Assembly (NCBI GenBank): GCA_034926675.1
Contig: JAYFQW010000016.1
Coordinates: forward strand, 17,123-81,122
DNA length: 64,000 nucleotides
Reading direction: 5' to 3'
Source: Clostridia bacterium
Lineage (GTDB): Bacteria > Bacillota > DTU025
Below the pieces are notes generated by a model, which saw only the letters and a program-made list of their open reading frames with translations, was not told the DNA's origin and searched no databases. Both the position numbers and the translations under genes were made by a program. Shown here in pieces: positions 8,563 through 17,145 of this stretch (position 1 is the stretch's first letter; every line of letters starts with the position of its first letter).

Positions 8563-9409
8563 CAGGCCAACCCCCTTCCTCCAGGCGCTTCAACCGAAGC
8601 AGGGTTATCCCTATCAGCACCAATCCGCAGGCTACGTACGTCAGTTTCCACTCAAGCCATTCCTGGGCTCCAACAGGCGCAAAAGGGCTGACGCCTCCGT
8701 GCAGCCCCGTGGGAAGCAGGCCAAGGGCGCCAATGGCCGACATCACTGCCACAGCAGTTGCTGGCCCCCATTCCAGCGACGCGTAGAGCGCGACCCCTGT
8801 AAGCAGCACTGCCGGACCCAGCCACGACAACAGCACCAACCCGAATGGCTGGCCTCCAATGATCGACACTGCAGCTGCAGCTACAAGGCCCACACCTGTA
8901 TCCACCGCACTAGCGATCAGCACCCTCGCAAGAGCCAGCTGAGCAGGCCCCACCGGGCACACACCCTCTATCTCGCTCACCCCGTAGTATCCCGCCCTCA
9001 GCGCATACACCAGGAAAAGGCCTGCACAAATGGGAACTGCCGCCGAAGCTGCCAGCAGACCTCCACTGGCCACACACGCAGCTAGGAAAGCCGCCGCAAA
9101 CAGCGCCACTCCCAACACCAGGCCTCTGGGCCCGATTATGTGCAACTGGCCCATGATGATGCCCATTGACACTCTCCGCGCCGGCGCGACTGCAACGACC
9201 GACTGGGCCGTCTGCGCTGCTGTGGCCGCTCTGGCCTCCTTGGCCCCCCGCGCCGCTTGGGCCAACGCCTTCGACTGCTCCACAGTGGGCACAGGAGCAG
9301 GATACGACGCAATGGCATGCAGAACCGCACGAGCCCCATCATCGTCGCCCAAGTCCAGTTCAGCAAGGATCACATCTATCTTCTTGTCGTCAGTGCATCG
9401 CCCGCGCAT
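8546..9409 (-). CDS. Membrane protein co-transcribed with ECF sigma factor, possible anti-sigma factor
   Basis: 287 residues. The first 85 are soluble and Ala/Glu-rich, then come about six membrane helices (GLVLGVALFAAAFLAACVA, SAAVPICAGLFLVYAL and so on, ending LTYVACGLVLIGITLL). Its start overlaps the sigma factor gene by 34 bases, the usual place for an anti-sigma factor. The cytoplasmic N-terminus would suit that role, but the zinc anti-sigma motif (HX3CX2C) is absent. It could equally be another permease subunit. Confidence 0.55.
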   Translation of the reverse strand: MRGRCTDDKKIDVILAELDLGDDDGARAVLHAIASYPAPVPTVEQSKALAQAARGAKEARAATAAQTAQSVVAVAPARRVSMGIIMGQLHIIGPRGLVLGVALFAAAFLAACVASGGLLAASAAVPICAGLFLVYALRAGYYGVSEIEGVCPVGPAQLALARVLIASAVDTGVGLVAAAAVSIIGGQPFGLVLLSWLGPAVLLTGVALYASLEWGPATAVAVMSAIGALGLLPTGLHGGVSPFAPVGAQEWLEWKLTYVACGLVLIGITLLRLKRLEEGGWPGAAGS

Positions 9410-9981
9410 TCTCCAGCCCCCTTGTCCTCCATGATCCGTTTGAGCTTGTTCACCGCACCATGAAGCCGGCTCTTCACTGTGCCCTCCGGAACACCCAGAG
9501 CCTTCGCGACCTCCGGAATCGAAAGGTCCTGATAGAACCTGAGCACCAGTGCCTCACGATAGATGAAAGGCAGTTGAGCCAGAGCCTCGACAACCTCCCG
9601 CCGCTCCAGGCGACTCACGGCTTCATCGTGCGCGTCGTTGTCACTTGGCCCACTCGGCCTCGCCTCCGATTCGCCAACATCGCCATACAACCTGACACGC
9701 CGGGCATACGCCGATTTTAGGTAGTCCTTGAGGCAATTGCAGGCTATCGTGAAAAGATACGGCCTCACCGGCCCCGGGTATCTGTACCTGTCGATTGTCG
9801 CGCAGAACCGAGCGAAACACTCCTGAGCAGCCTCTTCAGCCAGATCGACGTCACGGCACATTCTGTACAGGTAACCAAGCAGCGGGCCGTGGTATCTGTG
9901 AACGAGCACCTCGAACGCAGCCTCGTTTCCATGCTGGCACTGCAGCGCCAGCCGCTCATCAGAGAGCGAGACCTCGTTCAA
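9376..9981 (-). CDS. ECF-subfamily RNA polymerase sigma factor
   Basis: 201 residues. Region 2 spans about residues 18-85 (VHRYHGPLLGYLYRMCRDVD, EEAAQECFARF, YLFTIACNCLKDYL). Region 4 lies near residues 130-185 (LPFIYREALVLRFYQDLS, IPEVAKALGVPEGTVKSRL). Translation starts at a TTG with GGGAGG 8-9 bases upstream. It heads a leftward operon with a membrane protein, two ABC ATPases and two ABC-2 permeases, so it probably controls an envelope-stress or detoxification exporter. Confidence 0.92.
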   Translation of the reverse strand: MNEVSLSDERLALQCQHGNEAAFEVLVHRYHGPLLGYLYRMCRDVDLAEEAAQECFARFCATIDRYRYPGPVRPYLFTIACNCLKDYLKSAYARRVRLYGDVGESEARPSGPSDNDAHDEAVSRLERREVVEALAQLPFIYREALVLRFYQDLSIPEVAKALGVPEGTVKSRLHGAVNKLKRIMEDKGAGECAGDALTTRR

Positions 9982-10019
9982 GAGCCCACCTCCCCCTTCT
10001 CGCAGCCGTGCCCGTATCT

Positions 10020-10047
10020 ACTACGATGCAGCCAGTACAAAGGTTCA
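10020..10047 (-). promoter_or_regulatory. ECF-type promoter in front of the sigma factor operon
   Basis: On the minus strand TGAACC is followed after 16 bases by CGTAGT, about 40 bp upstream of the TTG start. GAAC-N16-CGT is the common ECF sigma architecture, so autoregulation by the encoded sigma factor is likely. The rest of 9982-10251 holds no convincing gene. Confidence 0.6.
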
Positions 10048-10251
10048 GTTGGTGATGCAGAAACTGAGGCCAAGCGTAATCCCGAGGATCGTTGCCACTA
10101 CGAACGTCGAGCCTGATGAAGCATGCCCGATCGACTCGCTCTAGCCGAAAATCCAGCTCCCACAGAGCGGCTCTGTTACTGCCCCATTTGAGCATCTGCA
10201 CCTCCTACGCAACTGCCCCAGGCGGTGGTTGACGCCCGCCGGGCAGGGAAC

Positions 10252-11514
10252 TCACCAGTCCGCCGACTCCGCGCTAAGGCCCAGCGGCGCAAGCGCCCTG
10301 GGCAGGATGCCCAGGCAGGCTGCGATAGTCATCCCGTAGTTCGTAACGGGCACTCCCGCATCCTCCAGCCCGTCGAGGCGCGACACCATCTCGCGCCTGT
10401 TCAGCATGCACCCGCCGCAGTGCACGGCCAGCTTGAACCGGGCCAGATCAGCGGGAAAGTCCACCCCGCGGCGCCACTCGAACGAAAGCTCTCCGCCGGC
10501 TTTCCGTTTGAGCAGTCGTGGGATCTTCACGGCGCCTATATCGTCGTCAACCGGGTGATGTGTACACGCTTCAACAATGAGGACATTGTCTCCCGGCTCG
10601 AGAGACTCGATGGCATGCGCGCCCCTGGCAAGCAGCCCGAGGTCGCCCTTGTGCCGGGCGAAGAGGATCGAAAACGACGTGAGGTCAACCGAACCAGGCA
10701 CGAGGGCATCGACTTCGCGAAACGCCTGGGAGTCGGTGATGACCAGTCGGGGCCGGAAGGCGGGGGCAGCAAACACCTTCTCGAGCTGGGCCACTCGCGT
10801 CGCCATCGCGACGGCATTGTGATCGAGGATGTCGCGTATGGTCTGGACCTGGGGCAGTATCAACCGTCCCCTGGGCGCCTGCACATCTTCCGGGATCACA
10901 AGCACAACCGTGTCACCTGGGGTCAGAAGATCGCCCACGATGGGCGGTCCGTCCAGCTCCTGCGTCCCCTGCGTCCGCGAAGCCACGGCCCGGATGGCTT
11001 CGATGAGTTGCCCCAACCCTTCTCGAGTCATCGCGCTGACAGGTACGCGCGGGGCGCCCGGCAAGTCATGGGCATCCGCGTGAAACTCGCGGCCATCGGA
11101 CGAGACTTGAACCATATCGGTCTTGTTGACCACTATTGCATACGGGACATGTCTCTGGTCAAGTTGAGAGAAGAGCGTGCTCTCGGGTCCGCCTGCACCC
11201 TGGGTCGCATCTATCACAACCAGAGCCATGTCTGCCTTGTTGATTGCTCTCCGAGTCCGGGCCACGCGCGCGTCTGCAAGGACGCTCTCATCGTCGATTC
11301 CGGGCGTATCGATGAACACCACAGGCCCGAGCCCGTGAATCTCCATTGCCTTGTAGACGATGTCGGTTGTGGTGCCGGCGACGGGCGACACCACCGACAC
11401 GTCCTGCCCGCATATGGCGTTTATCAGGCTGGACTTGCCCGAGTTCATCCTTCCTAGAACGGCGATATGGATACGATTCGACATCGGGGTCGCATCAAAG
11501 CTCGCTGGGCTCAT
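10252..11514 (-). CDS. hydF: [FeFe]-hydrogenase maturation GTPase HydF
   Basis: 420 residues. An N-terminal GTPase domain has the P-loop GRMNSGKSS near residue 21, DTPGI and NKTD; a dimerisation region follows, then the C-terminal [4Fe-4S] site formed by CTHHP and HCGGCM. HydF is the scaffold on which the 2Fe subcluster of the H-cluster is completed before transfer to the hydrogenase. The ATG at 11514 is preceded by TGAGGAGG, so the longer upstream frame is not used. It lies 49 bases after hydG. Confidence 0.95.
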   Translation of the reverse strand: MSPASFDATPMSNRIHIAVLGRMNSGKSSLINAICGQDVSVVSPVAGTTTDIVYKAMEIHGLGPVVFIDTPGIDDESVLADARVARTRRAINKADMALVVIDATQGAGGPESTLFSQLDQRHVPYAIVVNKTDMVQVSSDGREFHADAHDLPGAPRVPVSAMTREGLGQLIEAIRAVASRTQGTQELDGPPIVGDLLTPGDTVVLVIPEDVQAPRGRLILPQVQTIRDILDHNAVAMATRVAQLEKVFAAPAFRPRLVITDSQAFREVDALVPGSVDLTSFSILFARHKGDLGLLARGAHAIESLEPGDNVLIVEACTHHPVDDDIGAVKIPRLLKRKAGGELSFEWRRGVDFPADLARFKLAVHCGGCMLNRREMVSRLDGLEDAGVPVTNYGMTIAACLGILPRALAPLGLSAESADW

Positions 11515-11563
11515 TTCGCGCCTCCTCAGTGTTTGAAAGCGTCCGCCTAATACAGACGGCCCG

Positions 11564-12955
11564 CTAGAAGTAGAGATCCCTCTCGCCGCTCTTGATTTGC
11601 TCAATTCTGCGCTCGCACTCCTGACGCAGCCTCGGGTCGACTTCGGCGAACGCGCACCTGATCGCCGGCTCGGCAAGCCTGACGGTATCCGGGGACGCGT
11701 AATCGCACAGGTATTCCTGGAAGGTCAGCAACGCGTTGGGTTGGCAGAATTCGTGGATGTGGCTGGTCTTGGCGAGAGACATGAAAGCCTCGCCTGTCCT
11801 GCCAGACCTGTAGCATGCAGTGCAGAAACTGGGGACATAACCCGAGGGGAGGAGGTCGCGGATGATCTGGTCAAGATCGCGGTGGTCGCTCACCTCGAAC
11901 TGCGGAGTGTCGTAGGCCTCATTCCTGCTGTACTCCCCAACTCCAGTGCACGAACCCGCGCTTATCTGCGATATCCCTAGGGCTATCACCTCCTGGCGGA
12001 ACTCGGCAGCCTCCCGCGTTGACAGGATCATCCCTGTGTACGGCACCGCCAGGCGCAAACAGGCGACTATCCGCTTGAAGTCGTCATCTGACACCAGGTG
12101 CGGAAATTCATCGAGCGACATTCCGGCGGCGGGCCGCAGTCGCGGGAACGAGATGGTGTGCGGTCCGACTCCATGGGCGCCATCCAGGTGGTGCGCATGC
12201 CGAAGGAGCGCGACAGTTTCGAAACGCCAGTCGTACAGACCGAATAGCACCCCGATTCCGACGTCATCGATGCCGCCGGCAAGCGCCCTGTCCATGGCAG
12301 TGGTGTGCCAGTCGTAGTCCGCCTTGGGCCCATTGTGCACGCGGCGATAGGTCTCGCGATGGTAGGTCTCCTGGAAGAGCACGTAGGTTCCGATGCCAGC
12401 GTCCTTAAGCCTGCGGTAATCGTCCACGGTGGTGGCCGCGATGTTCACGTTGATCCGACGTATGCTGCCGTTGTCGCAGTGGGTATCGTATATCGTCTGC
12501 ATCACCTGGGTGATGTAGTCGATGGGGCAGTTTGCCGGGTCCTCGCCGGCCTCCAGCGCGATACGCTTGTGGCCCATCCTTTCGATGGCCCGGACCTCCT
12601 CGCGCACCTCGTCCATGGTGAGCTTACGCCGGGGATAGTTGTTGTCCCTCTTGTAGGCGCAGTAGTTGCAGTTGTTCACGCAGTAGTCGCTCACATACAG
12701 CGGGGCGAAGAAGACCAACCGCTTTCCATATATGGTCTCCTTGATCTTCCGCGCGGCCGCATAAACCTCACTCAGCAGCTCGGGGTCGTCAACCCACAGC
12801 AGGGCCGCCAACTCCTCGAGGTCGAGCCCGCGCAGTTCGAGCGATTTGGCGAGAACACCTCTGACGGCAGCCGAGCTGTAGCGCTTGCCCTGTTCGAGGG
12901 CCCTGCCGATCTCCTCGTCGTCTATGAAAGTGCACTCAACTCTGTCTCGCGACAT
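11564..12955 (-). CDS. hydG: [FeFe]-hydrogenase maturation radical SAM tyrosine lyase HydG
   Basis: 463 residues, the usual HydG length. The radical SAM cluster motif is CVNNCNYC (Cys92, 96, 99), and the C-terminal auxiliary cluster site has FCTACYRSGRTG followed by a third cysteine 22 residues on (HEFC). HydG cleaves tyrosine to give the CO and cyanide ligands of the H-cluster. I chose the ATG at 12955, with AAAGGGG nine bases upstream; it lies inside the last codons of hydE. Confidence 0.95.
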   Translation of the reverse strand: MSRDRVECTFIDDEEIGRALEQGKRYSSAAVRGVLAKSLELRGLDLEELAALLWVDDPELLSEVYAAARKIKETIYGKRLVFFAPLYVSDYCVNNCNYCAYKRDNNYPRRKLTMDEVREEVRAIERMGHKRIALEAGEDPANCPIDYITQVMQTIYDTHCDNGSIRRINVNIAATTVDDYRRLKDAGIGTYVLFQETYHRETYRRVHNGPKADYDWHTTAMDRALAGGIDDVGIGVLFGLYDWRFETVALLRHAHHLDGAHGVGPHTISFPRLRPAAGMSLDEFPHLVSDDDFKRIVACLRLAVPYTGMILSTREAAEFRQEVIALGISQISAGSCTGVGEYSRNEAYDTPQFEVSDHRDLDQIIRDLLPSGYVPSFCTACYRSGRTGEAFMSLAKTSHIHEFCQPNALLTFQEYLCDYASPDTVRLAEPAIRCAFAEVDPRLRQECERRIEQIKSGERDLYF

Positions 12956-14291
12956 CTGAGCATTCCCCTTTCCGTATGTCCTCTTTCCGTATGCCCTGTC
13001 CCCATCGAGCCTTGGGGCTGTCTCCCCGCCCGGGACAGATCGACATGCCCAGCCGGTTGATCTCACGCCTGGCCGCATCTACTGCCTCGGCGATTTCATC
13101 TCCATCGGCCCCGGGCTTGCCGGGGTAAATCTCGTAAAGGCTTCTGTACTGCCATGGAGTCACATCCAGCATGAGAACATTCGCCCCGGCGAGGAGAGCG
13201 AGGAAACGAGCATCGCCGAAGCAATCTGTGTCTTCACGCCCGGGGCCGTGAGGCGGCGCGCTGCAGGCGCCCTGGCCGTAGCTGCCAGATAACTCGCCCA
13301 TCGTCGCTAGATACGCGGCAGCAAGGCCCCTCCAGGCGTTGTCCTGTCTGCCGACTACGCCAAGAGCGGTAGTGGCTGGCATGTGCGCCATCGGAACCAG
13401 CAGACGCGCGACTGCAACGGTGTTAAGTGTGGCGCGAACATCGGGCGTCCGGGCTGGCCACCGCGCGTGGCCCCGTTCGTGCGCCGTGCCGCCGCCAGCC
13501 GCGCTCGAGTCGCCGCCCGTTGCGCCAGCGCGCAGCGGGGTATCGGGATGCGGGATGAACGGCCCGATGCTCACCATTTCGTAGTCCTCTTCCCTGCACA
13601 GGAGGAGGTCGCGGGCCACCGACGCCCGGTCTTGGCCAGGCAGGCCCAGGATTATCCCGGAGCCAACTTGATAGCCCATATCCCTCAGGGCTTTCAACCT
13701 CCCAAGACGCGCCGCAAGTGTGGTCGTGGGTTTGAGCCTCGCGAACAGCCCGGGGTCGCCCGTCTCGAACTTGAGCAGAAACCTGTCCGCCCCCGCCTCT
13801 CTCCATAGCCGATAGTGCCGGTCAGGCGCCTCACCCACGCTCAGGGTCACGGCTGCCCCAGTTGACGCCTTGATTCCGCTTACCGCTCTCGCGAGGCCGT
13901 CCGGCGGGTAGCCAGGGTCCTCACCCGACTGCAGGACGAAGGCGCCGAACTTGTGAACTCGGCATGCAGCCAGGGCGGCGCGGATGATCTCATCCGGGTC
14001 CATCCGGTATCGAGCGACCCTGCCGTTGCTGCGACGGAGCCCGCAGTAGAGGCAATCCTGCCGGCAGTAGTTGGAGAACTCGATTATGGCCCTGAGGTGC
14101 ACACATGAGCCGACGGCCGCCACCCGCGCCCGGTGGGCGTCTGCCCACAGAGCCGTCTCACGAGCCGGACCAGGCGGGTCAAGAGCCGCTGCGATATGTG
14201 CAGCCGTAAGGCTGCCCTGTTCGTCGGCGCCAAGTCCGCCGAACAAGGCGCGGTCGCCCGTGGCAACACAGCTACTCGCCATCTTTGCCAT
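12936..14291 (-). CDS. hydE: [FeFe]-hydrogenase maturation radical SAM protein HydE
   Basis: 451 residues, longer than the usual 340-360. The radical SAM motif is CRQDCLYC (Cys76, 80, 83), followed by conserved HydE features (VLQSGEDPGY, LKFETGDPGLF, GSGIILGLPGQ, VSIGPFIPHPDTP). The extra length lies in an N-terminal extension, a Gly/Ala-rich insert near residue 255, a second insert near residue 335 and a C-terminal tail that overlaps hydG. HydE acts in assembly of the dithiomethylamine bridge. It overlaps the upstream regulator gene by 20 bases. Confidence 0.93.
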   Translation of the reverse strand: MAKMASSCVATGDRALFGGLGADEQGSLTAAHIAAALDPPGPARETALWADAHRARVAAVGSCVHLRAIIEFSNYCRQDCLYCGLRRSNGRVARYRMDPDEIIRAALAACRVHKFGAFVLQSGEDPGYPPDGLARAVSGIKASTGAAVTLSVGEAPDRHYRLWREAGADRFLLKFETGDPGLFARLKPTTTLAARLGRLKALRDMGYQVGSGIILGLPGQDRASVARDLLLCREEDYEMVSIGPFIPHPDTPLRAGATGGDSSAAGGGTAHERGHARWPARTPDVRATLNTVAVARLLVPMAHMPATTALGVVGRQDNAWRGLAAAYLATMGELSGSYGQGACSAPPHGPGREDTDCFGDARFLALLAGANVLMLDVTPWQYRSLYEIYPGKPGADGDEIAEAVDAARREINRLGMSICPGRGDSPKARWGQGIRKEDIRKGECSDVARQS

Positions 14292-14580
14292 CCAAATTGA
14301 CCAGGGTGACGCGGGACTTGACGCCTCCGATCGACCCCAATTTGCCTGTCATGGCGCCGATTGTGTCCGTGTCGCCGTCCAGGATGAGCGCGATCACCGA
14401 AACGCCCCGGTCCTTGTATGGAACCCCCATGCGACCGACGATGATGTCCGCATAGTCGCTCAGAATGCGGTTTACAGCAGGCGCAGCGTTCAGCCTGTCC
14501 TGCACCACAATCGCCGCCACGCCCACGCGCTTGTTGACTCCCGGACTGCCTGCCTTCGCCTTCTCGCCTGACGATGCCAT
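14272..14580 (-). CDS. TM1266-family iron-only hydrogenase system regulator
   Basis: 102 residues with an ACT-like fold pattern: KRVGVAAIVVQDR, an ILSDYADIIVGRMGVP strand-helix, then VSVIALILDGDTDTIGAM. This family is found next to hydrogenase genes and is thought to be a small-molecule-binding regulator. GGAGGGG lies 9-11 bases before the ATG. It is the first gene of the hyd maturation operon, 80 bases downstream of a leader terminator. Confidence 0.88.
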   Translation of the reverse strand: MASSGEKAKAGSPGVNKRVGVAAIVVQDRLNAAPAVNRILSDYADIIVGRMGVPYKDRGVSVIALILDGDTDTIGAMTGKLGSIGGVKSRVTLVNLDGKDGE

Positions 14581-14659
14581 TTTCTCTGTCCCCTCCTTCT
14601 ATTAGCTCCCCACGCTCGCCGGTATCGCGAACCCGATCATGACGCGGTTTTACCCAATC

Positions 14660-14684
14660 AAAAAACCCGTCGTGCGGACGGGTT
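14660..14684 (-). terminator. Intrinsic terminator (attenuator) of the hyd leader
   Basis: AACCCGTC and GACGGGTT form an 8-bp stem around CGCAC, followed directly by a T run on the minus strand. It lies 80 bases before the first gene, so it acts as an attenuator rather than the end of an operon. Confidence 0.8.
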
Positions 14685-14821
14685 GATACTCCTGAGGCGA
14701 GAAAGCCCTCAGGAAAGCGTCAACCCTAGGTTCAGGCCCAAACCCTACCCGCAGGTATCCTCAGTATTCACCTGATAGGCGCCGCAGTCGCAACGCAGTA
14801 GTCCCGTTGGCGGCTGCGCAC
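14660..14821 (-). ncRNA. Structured 5' leader with a switchable terminator upstream of the hyd operon
   Basis: In the transcript four hairpins precede the terminator: GCCGC-CAACG pairing with CGTTG-GCGGC (14781-14814); CAGGT with ACCTG (14752-14774); TAGG-TT with AACCTA (14727-14747); and GGGTTGA (14726-14720) with TCAACCC (14686-14680), enclosing a perfect CCTGAGG/CCTCAGG stem. The last arm shares bases with the left arm of the terminator, so the two structures exclude each other. I do not recognise a known riboswitch class; T-box, SAM and THF signatures are absent. It should control the hydrogenase maturation genes. Confidence 0.6.
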
Positions 14822-14827
14822 AATGTC

Positions 14828-14856
14828 ATTGTAGCACAGCCCGCTTGTGAAGGAAA
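14828..14856 (-). promoter_or_regulatory. Promoter of the hyd leader
   Basis: A near-consensus -10 box TACAAT (14833-14828) lies 17 bases from a weak -35 TTTCCT (14856-14851). Transcription would start close to 14821, at the first base of the structured leader. Confidence 0.5.
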
Positions 14857-14946
14857 GCACAATCCGCTCGGGCGATGGTGCCACTTTTCTGGAGTATTGG
14901 TGTCAGAATATCACACTGGCTGACGATATGGTGATAAAGGGGCGGG

Positions 14947-15687
14947 TCAAGAGAGGAAAGGGTCTGTCGAATCGCCGAGACGCATTCGCGCGGCGCAGAC
15001 AAGAACCTGCGCTCTGTTCTGAAGATGGAGTTGGTCAAGAATCTGTCTCATGTGGTGCTTTACGGTCCGCTCGCTGATGAAGAGGGCGCTGCCTACTTCC
15101 TTGTATGACATTCCGGACGCGACAAGCCTGAGGACCTGCATCTGGCGCGGCATCAGTATCGATTCGGTTTCTATGCGGCGGTCGTCGTCCGCCCGGCGCT
15201 CGGCCCCCGCGCGATCGCCGTGAGGCGCCGGGTCACGAGAGCGCTGGCTATCTCGGGCCTCAAGTAGAGTGCCAAGACGCGTGAACTCCTCCAGGATTCT
15301 CGCCGTAAGGCCTGGGGAAAAGGCTACTTCGCTCTTTTCCAGGGCCGACAGCATCTCCATTAGCTCATCGGCGTCAACGTCCTTCAAAACATAGCCGGAG
15401 GCCCCGCTCTTTACTGCCTCGAACACGCTGCTGTCGGAGTCGATCGCCGTAAGGATCACGATACTCATTTCCGGAAGCTCCGCCTTGATCAGACGCGTGG
15501 CAGCTAGCCCATCGCATCGCGGCATGGATATGTCCATCAGTATCACGTCCGGACGCATCTCGCGCGCCATCGCAAGCGCCTCCAGCCCGTCCTTGGCCGT
15601 CCCCGTTGCCTCGACCCCGCGCCCCGCCATCAGGTCGGCTAGGCCGCAGGCGAACAGCGGATGGTCGTCAACGATCAGGATCCTCAT
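14947..15687 (-). CDS. NarL/LuxR-family response regulator
   Basis: 246 residues. The receiver domain has the acidic pair VDDHP, the phospho-acceptor Asp in LMDISMPRCDG near residue 52, and lysine 102 in VLKDVD. After a charged linker rich in Arg/Asp/Glu (residues 140-170) comes a LuxR-type HTH (PRQMQVLRLVASGMSYKEVG, SERTVKHHMRQIL). The cognate kinase gene directly upstream is broken, so this regulator may be orphaned. Confidence 0.88.
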   Translation of the reverse strand: MRILIVDDHPLFACGLADLMAGRGVEATGTAKDGLEALAMAREMRPDVILMDISMPRCDGLAATRLIKAELPEMSIVILTAIDSDSSVFEAVKSGASGYVLKDVDADELMEMLSALEKSEVAFSPGLTARILEEFTRLGTLLEARDSQRSRDPAPHGDRAGAERRADDDRRIETESILMPRQMQVLRLVASGMSYKEVGSALFISERTVKHHMRQILDQLHLQNRAQVLVCAARMRLGDSTDPFLS

Positions 15688-16428
15688 CGGTCTGGTCCCC
15701 TTCGTCGAATCTTGACTTGAGTGGAATGCATACCCTAACCTCCGTGCCCTCGCCGGGCGCGGATCGCAGCGTCAAGTCGCCGCCTAGCCGGTCAGCCGGC
15801 CAGCCGGTAAGGGCCTGGGCGGCAGGGTTGATGGCCACGATCCGGTCCTCGAAATTGGTCACGATTATGCCGTCGTCCATGTCCCCGACCACGGTGGACC
15901 AGGCAACCCAATTGTCACCCTTATGACTCTGACAGTCGCGATCGCAAGCAGTGTGTATGAGTAGGCTGTCCAGATCCAGAACCAAGGGCCGTATGCCTTG
16001 GCGATGAGTGCAACCGGTCCGCTTGTGTCGAGCCTGATGTTGTAGCGCATCAGCTCGTGATGTCCGCTGATCCATACCATCACCTGGGTGATTGCAGGCA
16101 TGATCAGAAGGAGCAAGATATTGCGCCGAGTCAGCCGCTCCCCCTTACCTGACAGACCGAGCGCCGTAGCGAACCACGCCACAGGCACAGGGGTTATCCC
16201 GGCATACTCGATTCTCGACCAAAGGAGTTTGGCTTCTAGCTCCGCACTGCAGAGCTCCATGGCGTTGCAGAGCGACCACTGAGCCGTAGCCAGCATGAGG
16301 CAGCACAGAGCCGTTGCCCCGGGCCTGCCCCGATGCCTCCAGGCGACTACAGCCATCACAAGAGCTGTGATGCCGCTCACTATGTACGGAATCGAAAAAG
16401 GCGTGTATTCGAAGTGCATTGTGCTCAA
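15668..16428 (-). pseudogene. Histidine kinase with 7TM sensor, gutted by internal deletion
   Basis: The 5' part (16428-15865) encodes an N-terminal seven-helix sensor (histidine kinase N-terminal 7TM type). The frame then shifts near 15905 into a PAS start (DDGIIVTNFEDRIVAINPAA, then QALTGWPADRLGG) that joins directly to the last strand of an HATPase domain (LTLRSAPGEGTEVRVCIPL). The dimerisation histidine, the N, G1 and F boxes and most of the ATP lid are missing, so at least one deletion and a frameshift inactivated it. The end overlaps the response regulator start, the normal arrangement for a pair. Confidence 0.75.
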
Positions 16429-16771
16429 CCTCGTGACAGGTTACTCTGCACTTCTTTCTTCGATGATGTGTTCGCGGATAACCCTGCAAATCCCGCGGGT
16501 TTCCTTGGCTACGCTACCACCTTGCTCATAAACGTGATCGTCGTGATGCCCAGGCGCAGGACGTAGCCCTTGTTCTACCGGTAGTTAGCCTGTGCCTCTC
16601 TAGCATACAGGGCATCAGTGCACAAGATATCGCAGTATCGGTGGTTCCTAAGCTCATTTTCCGCAGCAGAAGAGGCTGAGTTTTCGTGCTGTAGTCAGAT
16701 ACTGTAGTCAGATTCTCTGAGAAGGTGCTGGCAGCGCTCATGTCGAACATAGCCCCGATGCAGACGCGAGG
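16429..16771. other. Intergenic stretch with no gene found
   Basis: No reading frame here has recognisable homology. It contains the 13-bp tandem repeat listed separately and lies between the broken kinase and a HepT remnant. Confidence 0.5.
16689..16714. repeat. Tandem 13-bp repeat containing the BlaI-like box CTGTAGTCAG
   Basis: Two direct copies of CTGTAGTCAGAT[A/T] lie head to tail. The ten-base core is identical to the right half of the operator-like site upstream of blaI at 43034-43050. Confidence 0.6.
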
Positions 16772-17044
16772 GTGGTCGGCATGGCGCTGAGGAACCCTCA
16801 ACCCGTATCCATCGGGCGTTTTCACGAAGTGCGATCGGTAGGCGAGGTCTGCAAAATCCTCGTCCTGAACAGGATGGCAGGTTACCGCAACCATCTGGTT
16901 CATCTGTACCATCAGGCGACAGTGGAAGAGCCATATCACATAGTCTCGGAGAATCTGGATGGCTTCCGTGCGTTTTCGGATTCCATTCGAGGAAGGTGCG
17001 GCACTAGAAGGCGCGACCGATGGCTTGAAGAGTCTGCGGTCTGA
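16772..17044 (+). pseudogene. HepT/DUF86-type HEPN toxin remnant
   Basis: The C-terminal part encodes LNRMAGYRNHLVHLYHQATV, then a helix ending SENLDGFRAFSDSIR. This carries the HepT hallmark (RN-x-LVH-x-Y, the RX4HXY RNase motif). The first two-thirds of the protein are missing and the 3' end is extended by unrelated sequence. It sits just upstream of an intact MNT/HEPN pair, hinting at an older TA locus. Confidence 0.6.
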
Positions 17045-17145
17045 AGATATCCTTCTGGACATGTATCGGAGTACTGTCGCCCGTATCTCGGGATGCTAGC
17101 ATCAGGCAGAAGAATGGAGACGTTCGCAACCCGGAGGTGAGCCGT

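Noticed and set aside
10225..11457. Plus-strand open frame of 410 codons
   Set aside because: It lies wholly opposite hydF, has no ribosome-binding site and no recognisable domain; GC-rich antisense frames are common here.
14660..14821. T-box, SAM-I, THF or 6S RNA
   Set aside because: The T-box core, the SAM-I and THF conserved cores and the single-rod 6S shape are all absent; the element is instead a series of hairpins ending in an attenuator.
16526..17062. Minus-strand frame of 178 codons
   Set aside because: The opposite strand carries a recognisable HepT remnant, and this frame has no domain.
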